A DNA stretch of 64,000 nucleotides from Ignavibacterium sp. (GCF_025998815.1 NZ_AP026678.1:2790001-2854000); one strand, 5' to 3'. Counted from the stretch's first letter, positions 1-9,039 are shown. Numbers and translations are program-made. Notes: generated by a model from the sequence alone, not told the origin.

Positions 1-813
1 TGTATATCTGAAATTTTTTATTCCAAGTTTTTTGGATACATAGTTAAGAAAATCTTTTGTTGATAATTCCTCAGTAAGTTCGCCAAATGCACCCATTCCA
101 TAATTAACATTTTCATTCTTTAATGGATAAACATCATAAGCCACTTCTTCGTAAGGATGAGCATTTTTCATCGCAGTAATAACATTCGGTAAATCAAAAT
201 TATTTACTAGAATTTCTAACCTTACTTCATCAACAAACTCAAGTTTACCCTTTTCACCAATTGATGGATTTGATTTATCAGAGCCACGAAAAGTTCCTTT
301 GCCAATTAGTCTGAAGCTGCAATTTGTATATTCTCCAATAATTCCACCACCACTATTATGAATGGCTTCAGCAACTTTTTCAGTAAATCCAACGGGTACA
401 AATACCACAAGTTTCGAAAGATTTTCGGAAATATTTTTTAGAAATCTTATGGAATTTAATCCAAGTTTTTTTGCTAATTGAAAACTTACACCGTCTTTTG
501 TAAAGTCCAGATTAGTATGTGATGAATAAACCGCGATGTCATTTTTAATTAGTTTGTTTATAATATCGGAAGTTTTTTCACCTGCGGTAATTTTTTTGAT
601 TGGATAGAAAATCAGGGGATGATGACTTATAATCAGATTACACTTCTTTTTGATAGCATCTTCAACGACATCTTCGTTTACATCAAGACACAAAAGAATA
701 TTTTTTATTTTTTGCTGAGATGAGCCAACCTGCAGACCAACATTATCTCTCTCCCAGGCGATACCTTTTGGTGCCCAGGTCTCTATGTATTTTGTAATAT
801 TTTCAATCGTCAT
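1..813 (-). CDS. Nif3-like dinuclear metal centre protein (3' part beyond window)
   Basis: Reading from ATG at 813 toward base 1 gives 271 residues with no stop, so the C-terminus lies outside the window. The N-terminus has the Nif3/YbgI/YqfO features: a metal-binding SHHP (His64, His65), an Asp at about 44 and SSHTNLDF (His99, Asp103). About residue 225 there is the HPYEEVAYDVYPL motif of the inserted PII-like region. The last metal ligands of the family should lie beyond base 1. The biochemical function of Nif3 proteins is unsettled; some are annotated GTP cyclohydrolase 1 type 2. No Shine-Dalgarno sequence precedes the ATG, and a terminator-like hairpin sits only about 10 bases upstream. 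Confidence 0.9.
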   Translation of the reverse strand, partial: MTIENITKYIETWAPKGIAWERDNVGLQVGSSQQKIKNILLCLDVNEDVVEDAIKKKCNLIISHHPLIFYPIKKITAGEKTSDIINKLIKNDIAVYSSHTNLDFTKDGVSFQLAKKLGLNSIRFLKNISENLSKLVVFVPVGFTEKVAEAIHNSGGGIIGEYTNCSFRLIGKGTFRGSDKSNPSIGEKGKLEFVDEVRLEILVNNFDLPNVITAMKNAHPYEEVAYDVYPLKNENVNYGMGAFGELTEELSTKDFLNYVSKKLGIKNFRYT

Positions 814-823
814 AAAGCAAAAA

Positions 824-850
824 AAATGCACCCTTTTATGGGGTGCATTT
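824..850 (-). terminator. Rho-independent terminator or leader hairpin before the Nif3 gene
   Basis: A perfect 10-bp stem (AAATGCACCC / GGGTGCATTT) with a 7-base loop is followed on the minus strand by a run of eight T. It lies after the ispG region and ends about 10 bases before the Nif3 start codon. It could end the ispG transcript or act as an attenuator for Nif3. Confidence 0.75.
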
Positions 851-863
851 CGGTTAAAATTTT

Positions 864-1019
864 CTACTTGAGTTTTGAAGATTTTTCAGTGATATCGAAA
901 GTAGCTTCAATTCTTTTGGATTTAGTCTTCTCATAATTTGGTTTATAAATATAATATGATAGTCCAAAATATCCAATGAAAGCGTTGAGATTAAAATCAC
1001 GGCTCAACCCATTTCCCAT
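864..1019 (-). CDS. Possible 51-residue small protein overlapping the ispG 3' end
   Basis: An ATG at 1019 opens a 51-codon frame that overlaps the last 23 bases of ispG in a different frame and ends just before the terminator hairpin. AGAGGA lies about 6 bases upstream of the ATG. The peptide is rich in Phe/Tyr/Ile in the middle (FIGYFGLSYYIYK) and Lys/Glu-rich toward the end; it has no recognised domain. Placement between the ispG stop and the terminator, with a plausible ribosome site, is the only support. It could be chance. Confidence 0.35.
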   Translation of the reverse strand: MGNGLSRDFNLNAFIGYFGLSYYIYKPNYEKTKSKRIEATFDITEKSSKLK

Positions 1020-2169
1020 CCTCTTTGATCAGGTTGATGAGTTCATCCACTGCATTTTTTGTGGGAATATTCCTTCTTACAATATTTTTTTCACGGTATA
1101 GTGTGATTTTATCCACGCCTGAACCAACATAACCATAATCAGCATCTGCCATTTCACCAGGACCATTAACGATACAACCCATAATTGCGATTTTTACACC
1201 TTTCAGATGTTCAGTTCTTTTTCTAATCATTTCAGTGGTTTCCTGAAGGTCAAATAGGGTTCGCCCACAGCTTGGGCAAGCAATGTATTCAGTCTTGGAA
1301 ATTCTCTGTCGTGCTGCCTGAAGAATATTAAACAGTAAACGGTTTATTACTTTCTCTTTGGAGTCGGATTTCCTTATGAAGCTTTTAACATACAATCCGG
1401 TTTCAGCTTCTTTGCTTGTAAGTTCATTAACATTTAGCCAAACGCCATCACCAAATCCATCAATAAGCAAAGCACCAAGATCAGTTGAAGAATAAAGCTG
1501 TAAATTCTCAAAAGAAATTTTATCATAATCTCTTTTTATGATTACCGGATTTTGAAAATCCTGCAAAATCAATTCGAATAAAATTCTTCTTTGATCTGCC
1601 ATTCCGTGGAGATTGGTCGTTTCTAAAATCAATACTGCTGTTTTATCATTCTTGATAAGTTTGAAGTTATCATCTTCAAGAATTTCAGAATTGATTTTTA
1701 CAAAGTTTAATTCATCTGATTTTTTATTGCCAATCAGATAACTCTTTAAATCAAAAATCGGATAACTGTTATAAGGATTTTCAAGTTTTTGCCAGACATC
1801 AGAATCGTAAATAGCTTTCAAACCATTCGGACAATCAAAGGGCAGTGTTTCTTTTCCGAGATAAATTAAATCTGCAGCAGTATCTGACAGAAACCACTTA
1901 TCGCTTGGTTCATCATAAGTGTATCCGATGTCTTCCAAATCTTTTTGAGAGGTAATTTTTCGGTTTGAATAATCTGCCACAACTCTTGGAACATTTGAAC
2001 CTCCAATACCAAGTATCTCAAAAGTTTTTCTTTTGTTGTAATTGAATGGGTCTATTGGCGATTCGTCAATTGGTTTAATTGGTTGATGATTTTCTCTCCC
2101 TTTGTATCTGTTCGCAAGTGAAATAGCAACTGGAGCTTCAAATTCAGGATCTTCTGTTAAGAGAAACAC
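997..2169 (-). CDS. ispG: IspG (GcpE) C-terminal part, separated by frameshift
   Basis: This is the distal part of 4-hydroxy-3-methylbut-2-enyl diphosphate synthase, the [4Fe-4S] enzyme of the penultimate MEP-pathway step. It carries the inserted middle domain of the long plant/Bacteroidota/Chlorobi-type IspG, then the reductase-like iron-sulfur domain with CPSCGRTLF and GCIVNGPGE, which supply the three cluster cysteines. Its first residues [11 protein letters not shown] continue directly from the upstream frame, which reads LGDTIRVSL and then shifts. The apparent start (MFLL) is therefore an artefact of the frame; the real product would be one polypeptide of about 665 residues with the 2144-2998 part. 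Confidence 0.9.
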   Translation of the reverse strand: MFLLTEDPEFEAPVAISLANRYKGRENHQPIKPIDESPIDPFNYNKRKTFEILGIGGSNVPRVVADYSNRKITSQKDLEDIGYTYDEPSDKWFLSDTAADLIYLGKETLPFDCPNGLKAIYDSDVWQKLENPYNSYPIFDLKSYLIGNKKSDELNFVKINSEILEDDNFKLIKNDKTAVLILETTNLHGMADQRRILFELILQDFQNPVIIKRDYDKISFENLQLYSSTDLGALLIDGFGDGVWLNVNELTSKEAETGLYVKSFIRKSDSKEKVINRLLFNILQAARQRISKTEYIACPSCGRTLFDLQETTEMIRKRTEHLKGVKIAIMGCIVNGPGEMADADYGYVGSGVDKITLYREKNIVRRNIPTKNAVDELINLIKEDGKWVEP

Positions 2170-2998
2170 GAATTGTATCTCCTAATCCATCTTCAAGCAA
2201 AGTTCCAATTCCCAATGCTGATTTAATTCTTCCATCTTCTCCACCACCTGCTTCTGTTACTCCCAAATGAAGCGGATAATTCATTCCTTCTGCTTCCATT
2301 TTGTTAACAAGAAGCCGATATGCCTGAACCATAACTTGCGGATTACTCGCTTTCATCGAAAGAACAATGTTATGATATCCTTCATCTTCACATATTCTTA
2401 AAAACTCAAGTGCACTCTCGACCATTCCAAGAGGAGTATCTCCATAACGACTCATAATTCTATCTGATAATGAGCCGTGATTTGTTCCGATTCGCATCGC
2501 AGTTCCATACTCTTTACAAATACGAACTAAAGGAACAAACTTTTCCCGGATTCTTTCAAGTTCAGCCTCGTATTCTGCATCAGTGTATTCAATCAGTTCA
2601 AATTTTTTCTTATCTACATAATTGCCGGGATTGATGCGAACTTTCTCAACAATTCTTGCGGCAAGTTCAGCAGCATTTGGAGTAAAGTGAATGTCAGCAA
2701 TCAACGGCACATTATAACCTCTTTTGCGAAGTTCTTTCTTAATATTTTCAAGATTGCGTGCTTCATTTATACTTGGTGCGGTTATTCTAACATACTCACA
2801 ACCAGCTTCAACCATTCTTATTGTCTGGGCAACCGTAGCTTCCGTATTCATTGTGTCGGTAGTTGTCATTGACTGAATACGGATTGGATTGTTTCCACCT
2901 AAAGGAATATCACCGATATAAACTTCTCTGGTTTTATATCTTGAATATTTAGTAAGACTATTGCAATATTTTTTCAGATTTTCAATTTTAGTTTCCAT
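2144..2998 (-). CDS. ispG: IspG (GcpE) N-terminal TIM-barrel part, frameshifted at its end
   Basis: The N-terminal TIM-barrel domain of Isp[11 protein letters not shown] near residue 41, [31 protein letters not shown] and the [22 protein letters not shown] segment are all present. The frame is intact to LGDTIRVSL (about residue 280) and then runs into NRRS and a stop. Removing one A from the CTTAACAGAAG stretch (minus strand, near 2155-2162) restores the family sequence SLTEDPE and joins it to 997-2169. The start at 2998 agrees with the family N-terminus. The gene is divergent from dnaG. Confidence 0.9.
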   Translation of the reverse strand: METKIENLKKYCNSLTKYSRYKTREVYIGDIPLGGNNPIRIQSMTTTDTMNTEATVAQTIRMVEAGCEYVRITAPSINEARNLENIKKELRKRGYNVPLIADIHFTPNAAELAARIVEKVRINPGNYVDKKKFELIEYTDAEYEAELERIREKFVPLVRICKEYGTAMRIGTNHGSLSDRIMSRYGDTPLGMVESALEFLRICEDEGYHNIVLSMKASNPQVMVQAYRLLVNKMEAEGMNYPLHLGVTEAGGGEDGRIKSALGIGTLLEDGLGDTIRVSLNRRS

Positions 2999-3153
2999 AC
3001 AGCTATTAAAACCTTAAAATTATAAAAATAGTTTCAACCAGTAATTAAAATATCGTTCAACTGAAAAATGGCAATTATTCATTTAATTTTTGGCAAATAT
3101 AAATAGAATTGACACGATGCAGAAAACCGAAAATTAGTGAGCTTCAAACTTTG

Positions 3154-3161
3154 TATATTTG
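3154..3161 (+). promoter_or_regulatory. Bacteroidota-type -7 box for dnaG
   Basis: TATATTTG matches the TAnnTTTG -7 consensus and ends 4 bases before the dnaG ATG at 3166, which implies a very short or absent leader. A clear TTTG -33 box at 19-20 bases is not visible, so the call rests on one element. Confidence 0.4.
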
Positions 3162-3165
3162 AGAT

Positions 3166-5043
3166 ATGAGAATATCCGAATCTAAAATAGAAGAAATAAG
3201 AAATGCTGCAAATATTGTTGATGTTGTTTCCGAATATGTGCAGTTGAGAAAAAGAGGAAGAAACTATATCGGACTTTGCCCGTTTCATTCCGAAAAAACA
3301 CCATCTTTCACTGTAAGTGATGAAAAACAAATTTATCATTGCTTTGGTTGTCACAACGGCGGAAATGTTTTCAAGTTTCTGATGGAGTATAAAAAAATTT
3401 CTTTTGTAGAAGCTGTTCAGGAACTCGCCGAGCAATTGGGAATTGAACTGAACTATGATGATTCAATCCCTGAAGGTCAATCAGAGCAGGAAATTCTTTT
3501 TGACATTAACACAGAAGTAGCAAGATATTTTTCAAACAACCTTTTGAATGATGATGAAGGCCAGATAGCGAGAGATTATTTTCAGAAACGAAATATAAAA
3601 GTTCAAACGATGAGAGCATTCGGATTAGGTTATGCACTCAACGGATGGGAAAATCTTGTAAGCTTTCTTAAACAAAAAAATATTGATTTGGAAAAAGCTC
3701 TTCAGCTCGGGTTGATTGGCAGAAACAAGGATGGAAGAGTTTATGATAAACTTGCCGGCAGAATAATCTTTCCGATTTTCTCTCCGAACGGAAGGGTTGT
3801 TGCCTTTGCCGGAAGAAAACTTCGCGAAGATGATACAGGTGCCAAATACATAAATTCACCTGAATCAATAATCTATGTAAAAGGCAGAGTTTTATACGGA
3901 CTTTCATTTGCAAAGGATGAGATACGAAAACTTGATAAAGCAATCATTGTTGAAGGTTATATGGATTTGATTTCTCTTTATCAGGCGGGAATTAAAAATG
4001 TTGTTGCTGTTTCGGGAACAGCACTCACTGATGAGCAGGCACAACTACTTTCCCGTTATACCAAAAATGTTGTTCTTCTTTTTGATGCAGATACCGCTGG
4101 AATAGCTGCTTCTATGAGAAGCATTGAAATACTTTTACGAAAAGATTTTGATGTTAAGATTGCAACACTTCCATCAGGCGAGGACCCTGATTCATTCGTT
4201 AATAAATACGGTAAAGAAGAATTTGAAGAGACGATAAAAAGAGCAGAGAATTTTCTTGAGTATCAGACAGCTTATTATGAAAAACAGGGAATGTTTGACG
4301 ATCCGACAAAAGCTGCTGAAGCAATTCGTGATCTCGTTAAACCGATTGCAATAATTGATGATGAATTAAAGAGGAATCTTCTCATCAAAACCATATCGAA
4401 GAAATTTAATTTACGAGAAAAGCTGCTTGAAAAGGAACTTGAAAAAGCGCTTGAACAAGAAAAGAAAATAGCAAGAACACAGACGCAGAGAATTTATAAA
4501 GAAGAAAAGATCTCGCAGAAAGTTTTAATACCTGAAAAGATTAAGTCCATTCCACCTCAGTTTTATAATATTGAAAAGGAAATAATCAAACTTTTATTTG
4601 AAAATGATTCGGTGATAATAGAACTGATATTGGAACACATTGATGTGGAAGAATTAGAACTTGAAATTCACAGAATAGTTTTCGAGAAGATAAAAGATTA
4701 CTTTAGTAAGGAAGCCAACTCAAATCCTGCTGATTTAATTTCTTTGTTTGATGATGAAATACAATCTTACCTCCGTGAAATTACTATCGAGCAGCACACT
4801 ATAAGTCACGCCTGGTTTGAAAAGCATCCATCAATCAACTCCGAAAATAATCTTTACAGATATACTGCAGATTTGTTAACAAAATTCAGGCAATTACATA
4901 TTGACATTAAAATTTCTGAAAATCAGAAAGCAATTGCAAATGCTGACAGTGAAGAAATCGCCTTGAATTTGATGAGAGAAAATCTGGAACTGGAAAAAAA
5001 GAAAAGGGAAGTTAAAATCACTATTCCCGGACAAAAATTATAA
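3166..5043 (+). CDS. dnaG: DNA primase DnaG
   Basis: A 625-residue replicative primase that makes RNA primers at the fork. The N-terminal CHC2 zinc-binding domain has Cys38, His41, Cys59 and Cys62. The catalytic core and TOPRIM domain follow (AIIVEGYMDLISLYQAG with the catalytic Glu, then LLFDADTAG with the DxD-type metal site and GEDPDSFV). The C-terminal part from about residue 430 is helical and fits the DnaB-binding domain. Length is normal for the family. It is the first gene of a plus-strand run and is divergent from ispG. Confidence 0.98.
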   Translation: MRISESKIEEIRNAANIVDVVSEYVQLRKRGRNYIGLCPFHSEKTPSFTVSDEKQIYHCFGCHNGGNVFKFLMEYKKISFVEAVQELAEQLGIELNYDDSIPEGQSEQEILFDINTEVARYFSNNLLNDDEGQIARDYFQKRNIKVQTMRAFGLGYALNGWENLVSFLKQKNIDLEKALQLGLIGRNKDGRVYDKLAGRIIFPIFSPNGRVVAFAGRKLREDDTGAKYINSPESIIYVKGRVLYGLSFAKDEIRKLDKAIIVEGYMDLISLYQAGIKNVVAVSGTALTDEQAQLLSRYTKNVVLLFDADTAGIAASMRSIEILLRKDFDVKIATLPSGEDPDSFVNKYGKEEFEETIKRAENFLEYQTAYYEKQGMFDDPTKAAEAIRDLVKPIAIIDDELKRNLLIKTISKKFNLREKLLEKELEKALEQEKKIARTQTQRIYKEEKISQKVLIPEKIKSIPPQFYNIEKEIIKLLFENDSVIIELILEHIDVEELELEIHRIVFEKIKDYFSKEANSNPADLISLFDDEIQSYLREITIEQHTISHAWFEKHPSINSENNLYRYTADLLTKFRQLHIDIKISENQKAIANADSEEIALNLMRENLELEKKKREVKITIPGQKL

Positions 5044-5106
5044 GCGTTTGTTAGCTTCTTAAAAAATTTTTATTATTTTACAGCCGCACATTTTCTGTTG
5101 AGGGTT

Positions 5107-7245
5107 ATGTCGGGGAATTTCGGACCTTCTTTACTATTACAGATTGAGGATGAGTTAAAAAAAATTCATCATCTATCTTCAGAATACTACTCCAACAAAT
5201 TAAAATTGTGGCTTTACCTTCCTGTATTTGAAAAAATCCTATCTTCTGATAATCAAAATGTTATTGAAGCTTATACAACCGAACTATCATTTGATTTTAT
5301 CAATTCAATAATTAACTCTTCACTTGAAGGATTCACTCCGAAATATTTAGATCGCATTGAATTTATTCTGAGCATTTTGAATTCATTACCGTATCTCACT
5401 TCTTTAAATCTGCAAATTGAAAAAGCAATCAAAAAAGTTTCTGATTGGAATGATAAATTAAACAACGCATTAAATGGTAAAGAAATAATTTCCGATGATA
5501 AAAATTTAATTATTCCTTTGCTTGAGAGTTATAATCACGATGAAACTGTTTTCGGTTTACTTGAGACCATCACTGTTAAAATAAACAAGAGCAAAAATTC
5601 CGATAACTTTCTGATTGTACCCAGTGAGAAAGAACTTGAGCAATTGCTTGAAGAACAGATTAAAGTTTCTTGGATGAATGCAAAAAATTATGTAAAAGAT
5701 TTTATCAGAAATTTGGATAATTATCACGAAGTCATAATTCATTTTAATAAACGAACAGGATTTTGTCGTGGCAATTCTTTGGGCGCAGCATTAACAATAA
5801 AGTTTATAGAAGAGTTACTTAACTATTACAACGCAAAATATCTTGTTGAAAGTGTTCAGGGAATTGCAATTACCGGAAGGCTTTCGGAGGATGGAAAAAT
5901 CTTATCCGTTGGTAATGATATTATAAGTCGTAAAACAGAATTAATATTTTATTCTGATGTAAGTCATTTTGTAATTCCAAAACAAGATGAAGCATCTGCA
6001 AAAGGGAAGCTCGAAGAATTAAAGTCTGAATATCCGGATAGAAATCTAAAAATAGTTGCTGTTGAAGATCTTGAGGATTTACTCAGCAGAAGAAATGTAG
6101 TGACAATTAAAAAACAGAATCCTGTTGTAAGAGCCAAAAAGTTTGCACGAAAAAACATTTACACAACAATTATTGTCCTATTGCTAACTGTATTGTTCAC
6201 AGCACTTCTGACAATTGACTTTGATGACAATCCTGCACTAGTAACATTAGATGGACAAAAAGCACATATAAAAAACAAAAATGGAAAAGTTCTATGGCAA
6301 ATTGATTATCCTTTCGATACCAGGAATTTGGGTGATCCAAGAGCTGTAAAAGCATTCTTCAAAATCTGCGATATTAATAATGATGGTTCAAACGAAGTCA
6401 TTTTTGTAAAAAACAGGTTAAAAGATGGTTTTATTTACAGTGAGATAGGAACAATTTTATGTGTTGATAAAAATCAAAACTTAATATGGGAATTTAATTT
6501 TCAGGATACGGTCTATTCCGAAAGAGAAGATTTGCCGCCGATTTATTCTCTATATTTTATAGACACCACCTCATATAAGGGTGAAAAGATTTTATTATTT
6601 TGGGCAAATAACGGACCTTCATTCAGTTCAGCTATCTCAGGAATAAATTTGCAAACTGGAAAAAGAATTAAAGAAACATTTTGGGGATCAGGACACACTT
6701 ATGGAGGATTAGTACTCGATGCTGATCGTGATGGGGCACAAGAAATTATTGCCTGTGGATTAGATAATGGATATGAAGATGCTGTTTTCTGGATATTAAG
6801 GTTAAATGACCTTGATGGTTACAGGCCTACCAAACAGGAATATATTATTAAAGACAAAAAAGAAGCTAATCTCGTTGCATATTTAAGGATTCCTAAAAAT
6901 GATTTTGATATATTGGTTGGACATCGAACGACGGGGATCGTATTTTTTGATCTATCCTACAAGCAGGAAATGAAAAAATTTTCCTTTACATTATTTAATT
7001 TTAAAACAACGCACATAGAATTCTCAGCCAAAATCTACACAGTGGCTTATGAAATTGATACCAATTATACGGTATCAGATGTTATAATTGGAAGCAATTT
7101 CAGAGTTATCAGAGATTCTCTTGTTGCACACGGCAATTTAAATCCGCCCTTTACAGACACTAAAGAGTATAAAAAAATTTTAATAAGCAATGTGCTATAC
7201 TGGAAAGATGGAAAATGGTTGAGAAAAGAAGAATTTTTAAATTAA
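5107..7245 (+). CDS. Membrane protein: Lon-protease-like domain, one TM helix, FG-GAP propeller
   Basis: No described family recognised as a whole. Residues are counted from the alternative TTG at 5098; ATG 5107 removes three. Residues 1-205 are helical and unknown. Residues 211-330 resemble the Lon (S16) proteolytic domain: GNSLGAALTIKFIEEL holds a serine (227) where Lon has its nucleophile, followed by VQGIAITGRLSEDGKILSVG and FVIPKQDE. The Lon catalytic lysine position (GGLKEK) reads GNDIISRK, so the dyad lysine is absent or shifted to Lys279. A single TM helix spans about 354-373. The rest looks extracytoplasmic, with FG-GAP-like calcium loops DINNDGSNEV (424) and DADRDGAQEI (541). Inferred: a cytoplasmic pseudo-protease domain joined to an external sensor. 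Followed by a terminator. Confidence 0.7.
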   Translation: MSGNFGPSLLLQIEDELKKIHHLSSEYYSNKLKLWLYLPVFEKILSSDNQNVIEAYTTELSFDFINSIINSSLEGFTPKYLDRIEFILSILNSLPYLTSLNLQIEKAIKKVSDWNDKLNNALNGKEIISDDKNLIIPLLESYNHDETVFGLLETITVKINKSKNSDNFLIVPSEKELEQLLEEQIKVSWMNAKNYVKDFIRNLDNYHEVIIHFNKRTGFCRGNSLGAALTIKFIEELLNYYNAKYLVESVQGIAITGRLSEDGKILSVGNDIISRKTELIFYSDVSHFVIPKQDEASAKGKLEELKSEYPDRNLKIVAVEDLEDLLSRRNVVTIKKQNPVVRAKKFARKNIYTTIIVLLLTVLFTALLTIDFDDNPALVTLDGQKAHIKNKNGKVLWQIDYPFDTRNLGDPRAVKAFFKICDINNDGSNEVIFVKNRLKDGFIYSEIGTILCVDKNQNLIWEFNFQDTVYSEREDLPPIYSLYFIDTTSYKGEKILLFWANNGPSFSSAISGINLQTGKRIKETFWGSGHTYGGLVLDADRDGAQEIIACGLDNGYEDAVFWILRLNDLDGYRPTKQEYIIKDKKEANLVAYLRIPKNDFDILVGHRTTGIVFFDLSYKQEMKKFSFTLFNFKTTHIEFSAKIYTVAYEIDTNYTVSDVIIGSNFRVIRDSLVAHGNLNPPFTDTKEYKKILISNVLYWKDGKWLRKEEFLN

Positions 7246-7247
7246 AA

Positions 7248-7269
7248 AAAGCCGCCTTTCAGCGGCTTT
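7248..7269 (+). terminator. Stem-loop terminator after the Lon-like/FG-GAP gene
   Basis: AAAGCCGC and GCGGCTTT form a perfect 8-bp stem around a 6-base loop, starting 3 bases after the upstream stop codon. The T-run after it is short (TTTC), so termination strength is uncertain. Confidence 0.7.
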
Positions 7270-7367
7270 CAATCCCCCAAGCAAATTCATATTCAGGGAC
7301 AGAGGTGCTTCTATGATGATATATAAAAAAATTTTTGGCCGTTTCGGAAAATTTCAAAATTATTTTT

Positions 7368-7375
7368 TATGTTTG
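7368..7375 (+). promoter_or_regulatory. Bacteroidota-type -7 box before the sigma-like gene
   Basis: TATGTTTG fits TAnnTTTG and ends 6 bases before the ATG at 7382, so the transcript would be leaderless or nearly so. A weak TTTC lies about 22 bases upstream. Together with the terminator at 7248 this suggests the next gene has its own promoter. Confidence 0.45.
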
Positions 7376-7381
7376 AGCTAA

Positions 7382-8353
7382 ATGAAATCCGGTATTGAAA
7401 TATTACCCTTACTTCAATCTCTTGATTGTTCTGCTTCAAGAAACAAATTAATCGAAGTTTCCTTTAAAATTGCTGTTCATTATATAAGGTTAAATCATCG
7501 TCGTGTTAGAAAAGTTCTCCTTTCGGAGGAAATTACAGCTGATGAGCTTGCGCTTGAAGCAATCGCTTCTTTATTTGGGACTGACGAGCAAAATAATTTT
7601 TGTGTTTTACAGGACTCGTTGAAAAAATGGCAGCCAGCAGTGGATAATGAGCACGAGGCACAGAGGTTTCTTAATAATATTATTCGTTCCAAAGTTAATC
7701 AGCATATTGCCAAACTTCTTCGCGAAGCTGATCCATTTTTTTCTAAACTTCTGGATAAAGTTAATTATCAAATAAAGAAAAATTCGTTTAGAAAAATTCA
7801 CTATCTGGGATGTGTTTATATTGTTCCTGATAATTCAGAAGAAATAAGTGGAAAAATTATACCGGAGCAGGAATTTAATCAGCTTCCAATAGAACTGTTT
7901 AAGTACGGTGAAAATTTTATTCAAAAAATCTTTAATTATCTTAATGCCGAAACATCATTTGCTTCCGCAATTCCTTTAAACTTATTGATATTTAAACTTA
8001 AAGAAACGGATACTACATTTTTTGCAGTTCAGGAATCAACATCATTGCAAATTGAAGAAAAAGATATGGATTATTTAGTTGATCTTGCAATTAAGAGAAC
8101 TTTGGAGAAGCTGAATAAAACTTATATTCAAAAAGGTAAGTTAAGAAATAATGAATTATCGGTTTTTGAGAAAACACTTATTGATATTGCAGTTGATTTA
8201 AAAAACGGCGGAGTTAATCCGGGTTTGCATAAATATTTTTTATTGAACTACGCTAATCTTACTTTTGAAGAGTATAAACTTCGCTACCAGAATATTCTCG
8301 AATATCTTTTCAAACTACTTAAACAATACATTGTTGAGGAATTAGACCATTAA
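7382..8353 (+). CDS. Uncharacterised helical protein, possibly sigma-factor-like
   Basis: A 323-residue protein without a signal peptide or TM segment. The first 115 residues are helical and basic, with FKIAVHYIRLNHRRVRKVL, DELALEAIASLF and FLNNIIRSKVNQHIAKLLRE; this pattern is reminiscent of the helices of a sigma-70 region 2, but no decisive motif is present. The centre (IHYLGCVYIVP onward) looks beta-rich and the C-terminus is helical. The gene after it has an anti-sigma-like N-terminus, which is the main reason to consider a sigma role. Function unknown; the sigma idea is inference. Confidence 0.75.
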   Translation: MKSGIEILPLLQSLDCSASRNKLIEVSFKIAVHYIRLNHRRVRKVLLSEEITADELALEAIASLFGTDEQNNFCVLQDSLKKWQPAVDNEHEAQRFLNNIIRSKVNQHIAKLLREADPFFSKLLDKVNYQIKKNSFRKIHYLGCVYIVPDNSEEISGKIIPEQEFNQLPIELFKYGENFIQKIFNYLNAETSFASAIPLNLLIFKLKETDTTFFAVQESTSLQIEEKDMDYLVDLAIKRTLEKLNKTYIQKGKLRNNELSVFEKTLIDIAVDLKNGGVNPGLHKYFLLNYANLTFEEYKLRYQNILEYLFKLLKQYIVEELDH

Positions 8354-8425
8354 TTTCTACCCGGTTCATTTTCCGAAAAAGCAAAAATTTTAACTATATA
8401 TACAGTATAAAATGAGGATTATAAA

Positions 8426-8974
8426 TTGCGAGAACATATAACAGAAAAAGATTTATTTGATTTTGTTTTCTTTCCGACACTGTTATCAAAGGAAAAAATT
8501 TCATATTTGGAAAATTCTGAAGACTTTAAAGAAGAAATAGAATTTTTTACTGACTTGAAATATTCTTTACAATTAGAATTAACTCCCGAACAAAAACAAT
8601 TAATTGCAGAAAAGATTCCAGCTTATAACCCGGTTAATATTATTAAGCTTTATCCTGTTGAGCAGGCGAAGAAACGCAAAGTAAATGGATTAATACTTGC
8701 CGCTGCTTCCGAAAACATCAACAAACCAACTGTTACATCCCGAACTTTTTATGATGATAATAAAACTTACATCATAAAAATATTAAACTATGAAAACTCC
8801 TCTAAGATTTTTGTGTTTTCAACTCAATATGAGGTAATTAAAAATTTTGATTTGATTATCTCTCCACAGAATTTAAGATATCATATCGATGATAATACAA
8901 TTCCTCTTGAGCTTGACTTTAATGTTAATCCCGAGTCGGTTACACTAGAGTTCAATCTTATTAAACAATCCTGA
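8426..8974 (+). CDS. Uncharacterised protein with anti-sigma-like N-terminal helices
   Basis: A 182-residue protein starting at TTG 8426 behind GAGGAT at a spacing of about 6. The first 50 residues (HITEKDLFDFVF, then LLSKEKISYLENSEDFKEEI) have the length and spacing of the anti-sigma domain usually written as ITxxxLxxYLDGxLSxxExxxVExHLxxCxxCxxEL, but the His/Cys zinc ligands are missing. The C-terminal 90 residues look beta-rich. There is no TM helix. It lies 72 bases after the sigma-like gene, consistent with co-transcription. Function is inferred only. Confidence 0.7.
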   Translation: MREHITEKDLFDFVFFPTLLSKEKISYLENSEDFKEEIEFFTDLKYSLQLELTPEQKQLIAEKIPAYNPVNIIKLYPVEQAKKRKVNGLILAAASENINKPTVTSRTFYDDNKTYIIKILNYENSSKIFVFSTQYEVIKNFDLIISPQNLRYHIDDNTIPLELDFNVNPESVTLEFNLIKQS

Positions 8975-9039
8975 AATTCATTTCATCAAGTTTAAGCGTT
9001 TGATTAACTTCGCAAAGGATTTAATCTAACTTAATAAAC

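Noticed and set aside
2150-2165. Programmed +1 frameshift in ispG
   Set aside because: The site CTTAACAGA has no stop codon in the slip position and no Shine-Dalgarno-like stimulator; an indel or sequence error is simpler.
3079-3435. 118-codon minus-strand frame over the dnaG start
   Set aside because: It lies opposite the conserved CHC2 domain of dnaG and has no recognisable domain; a shadow frame.
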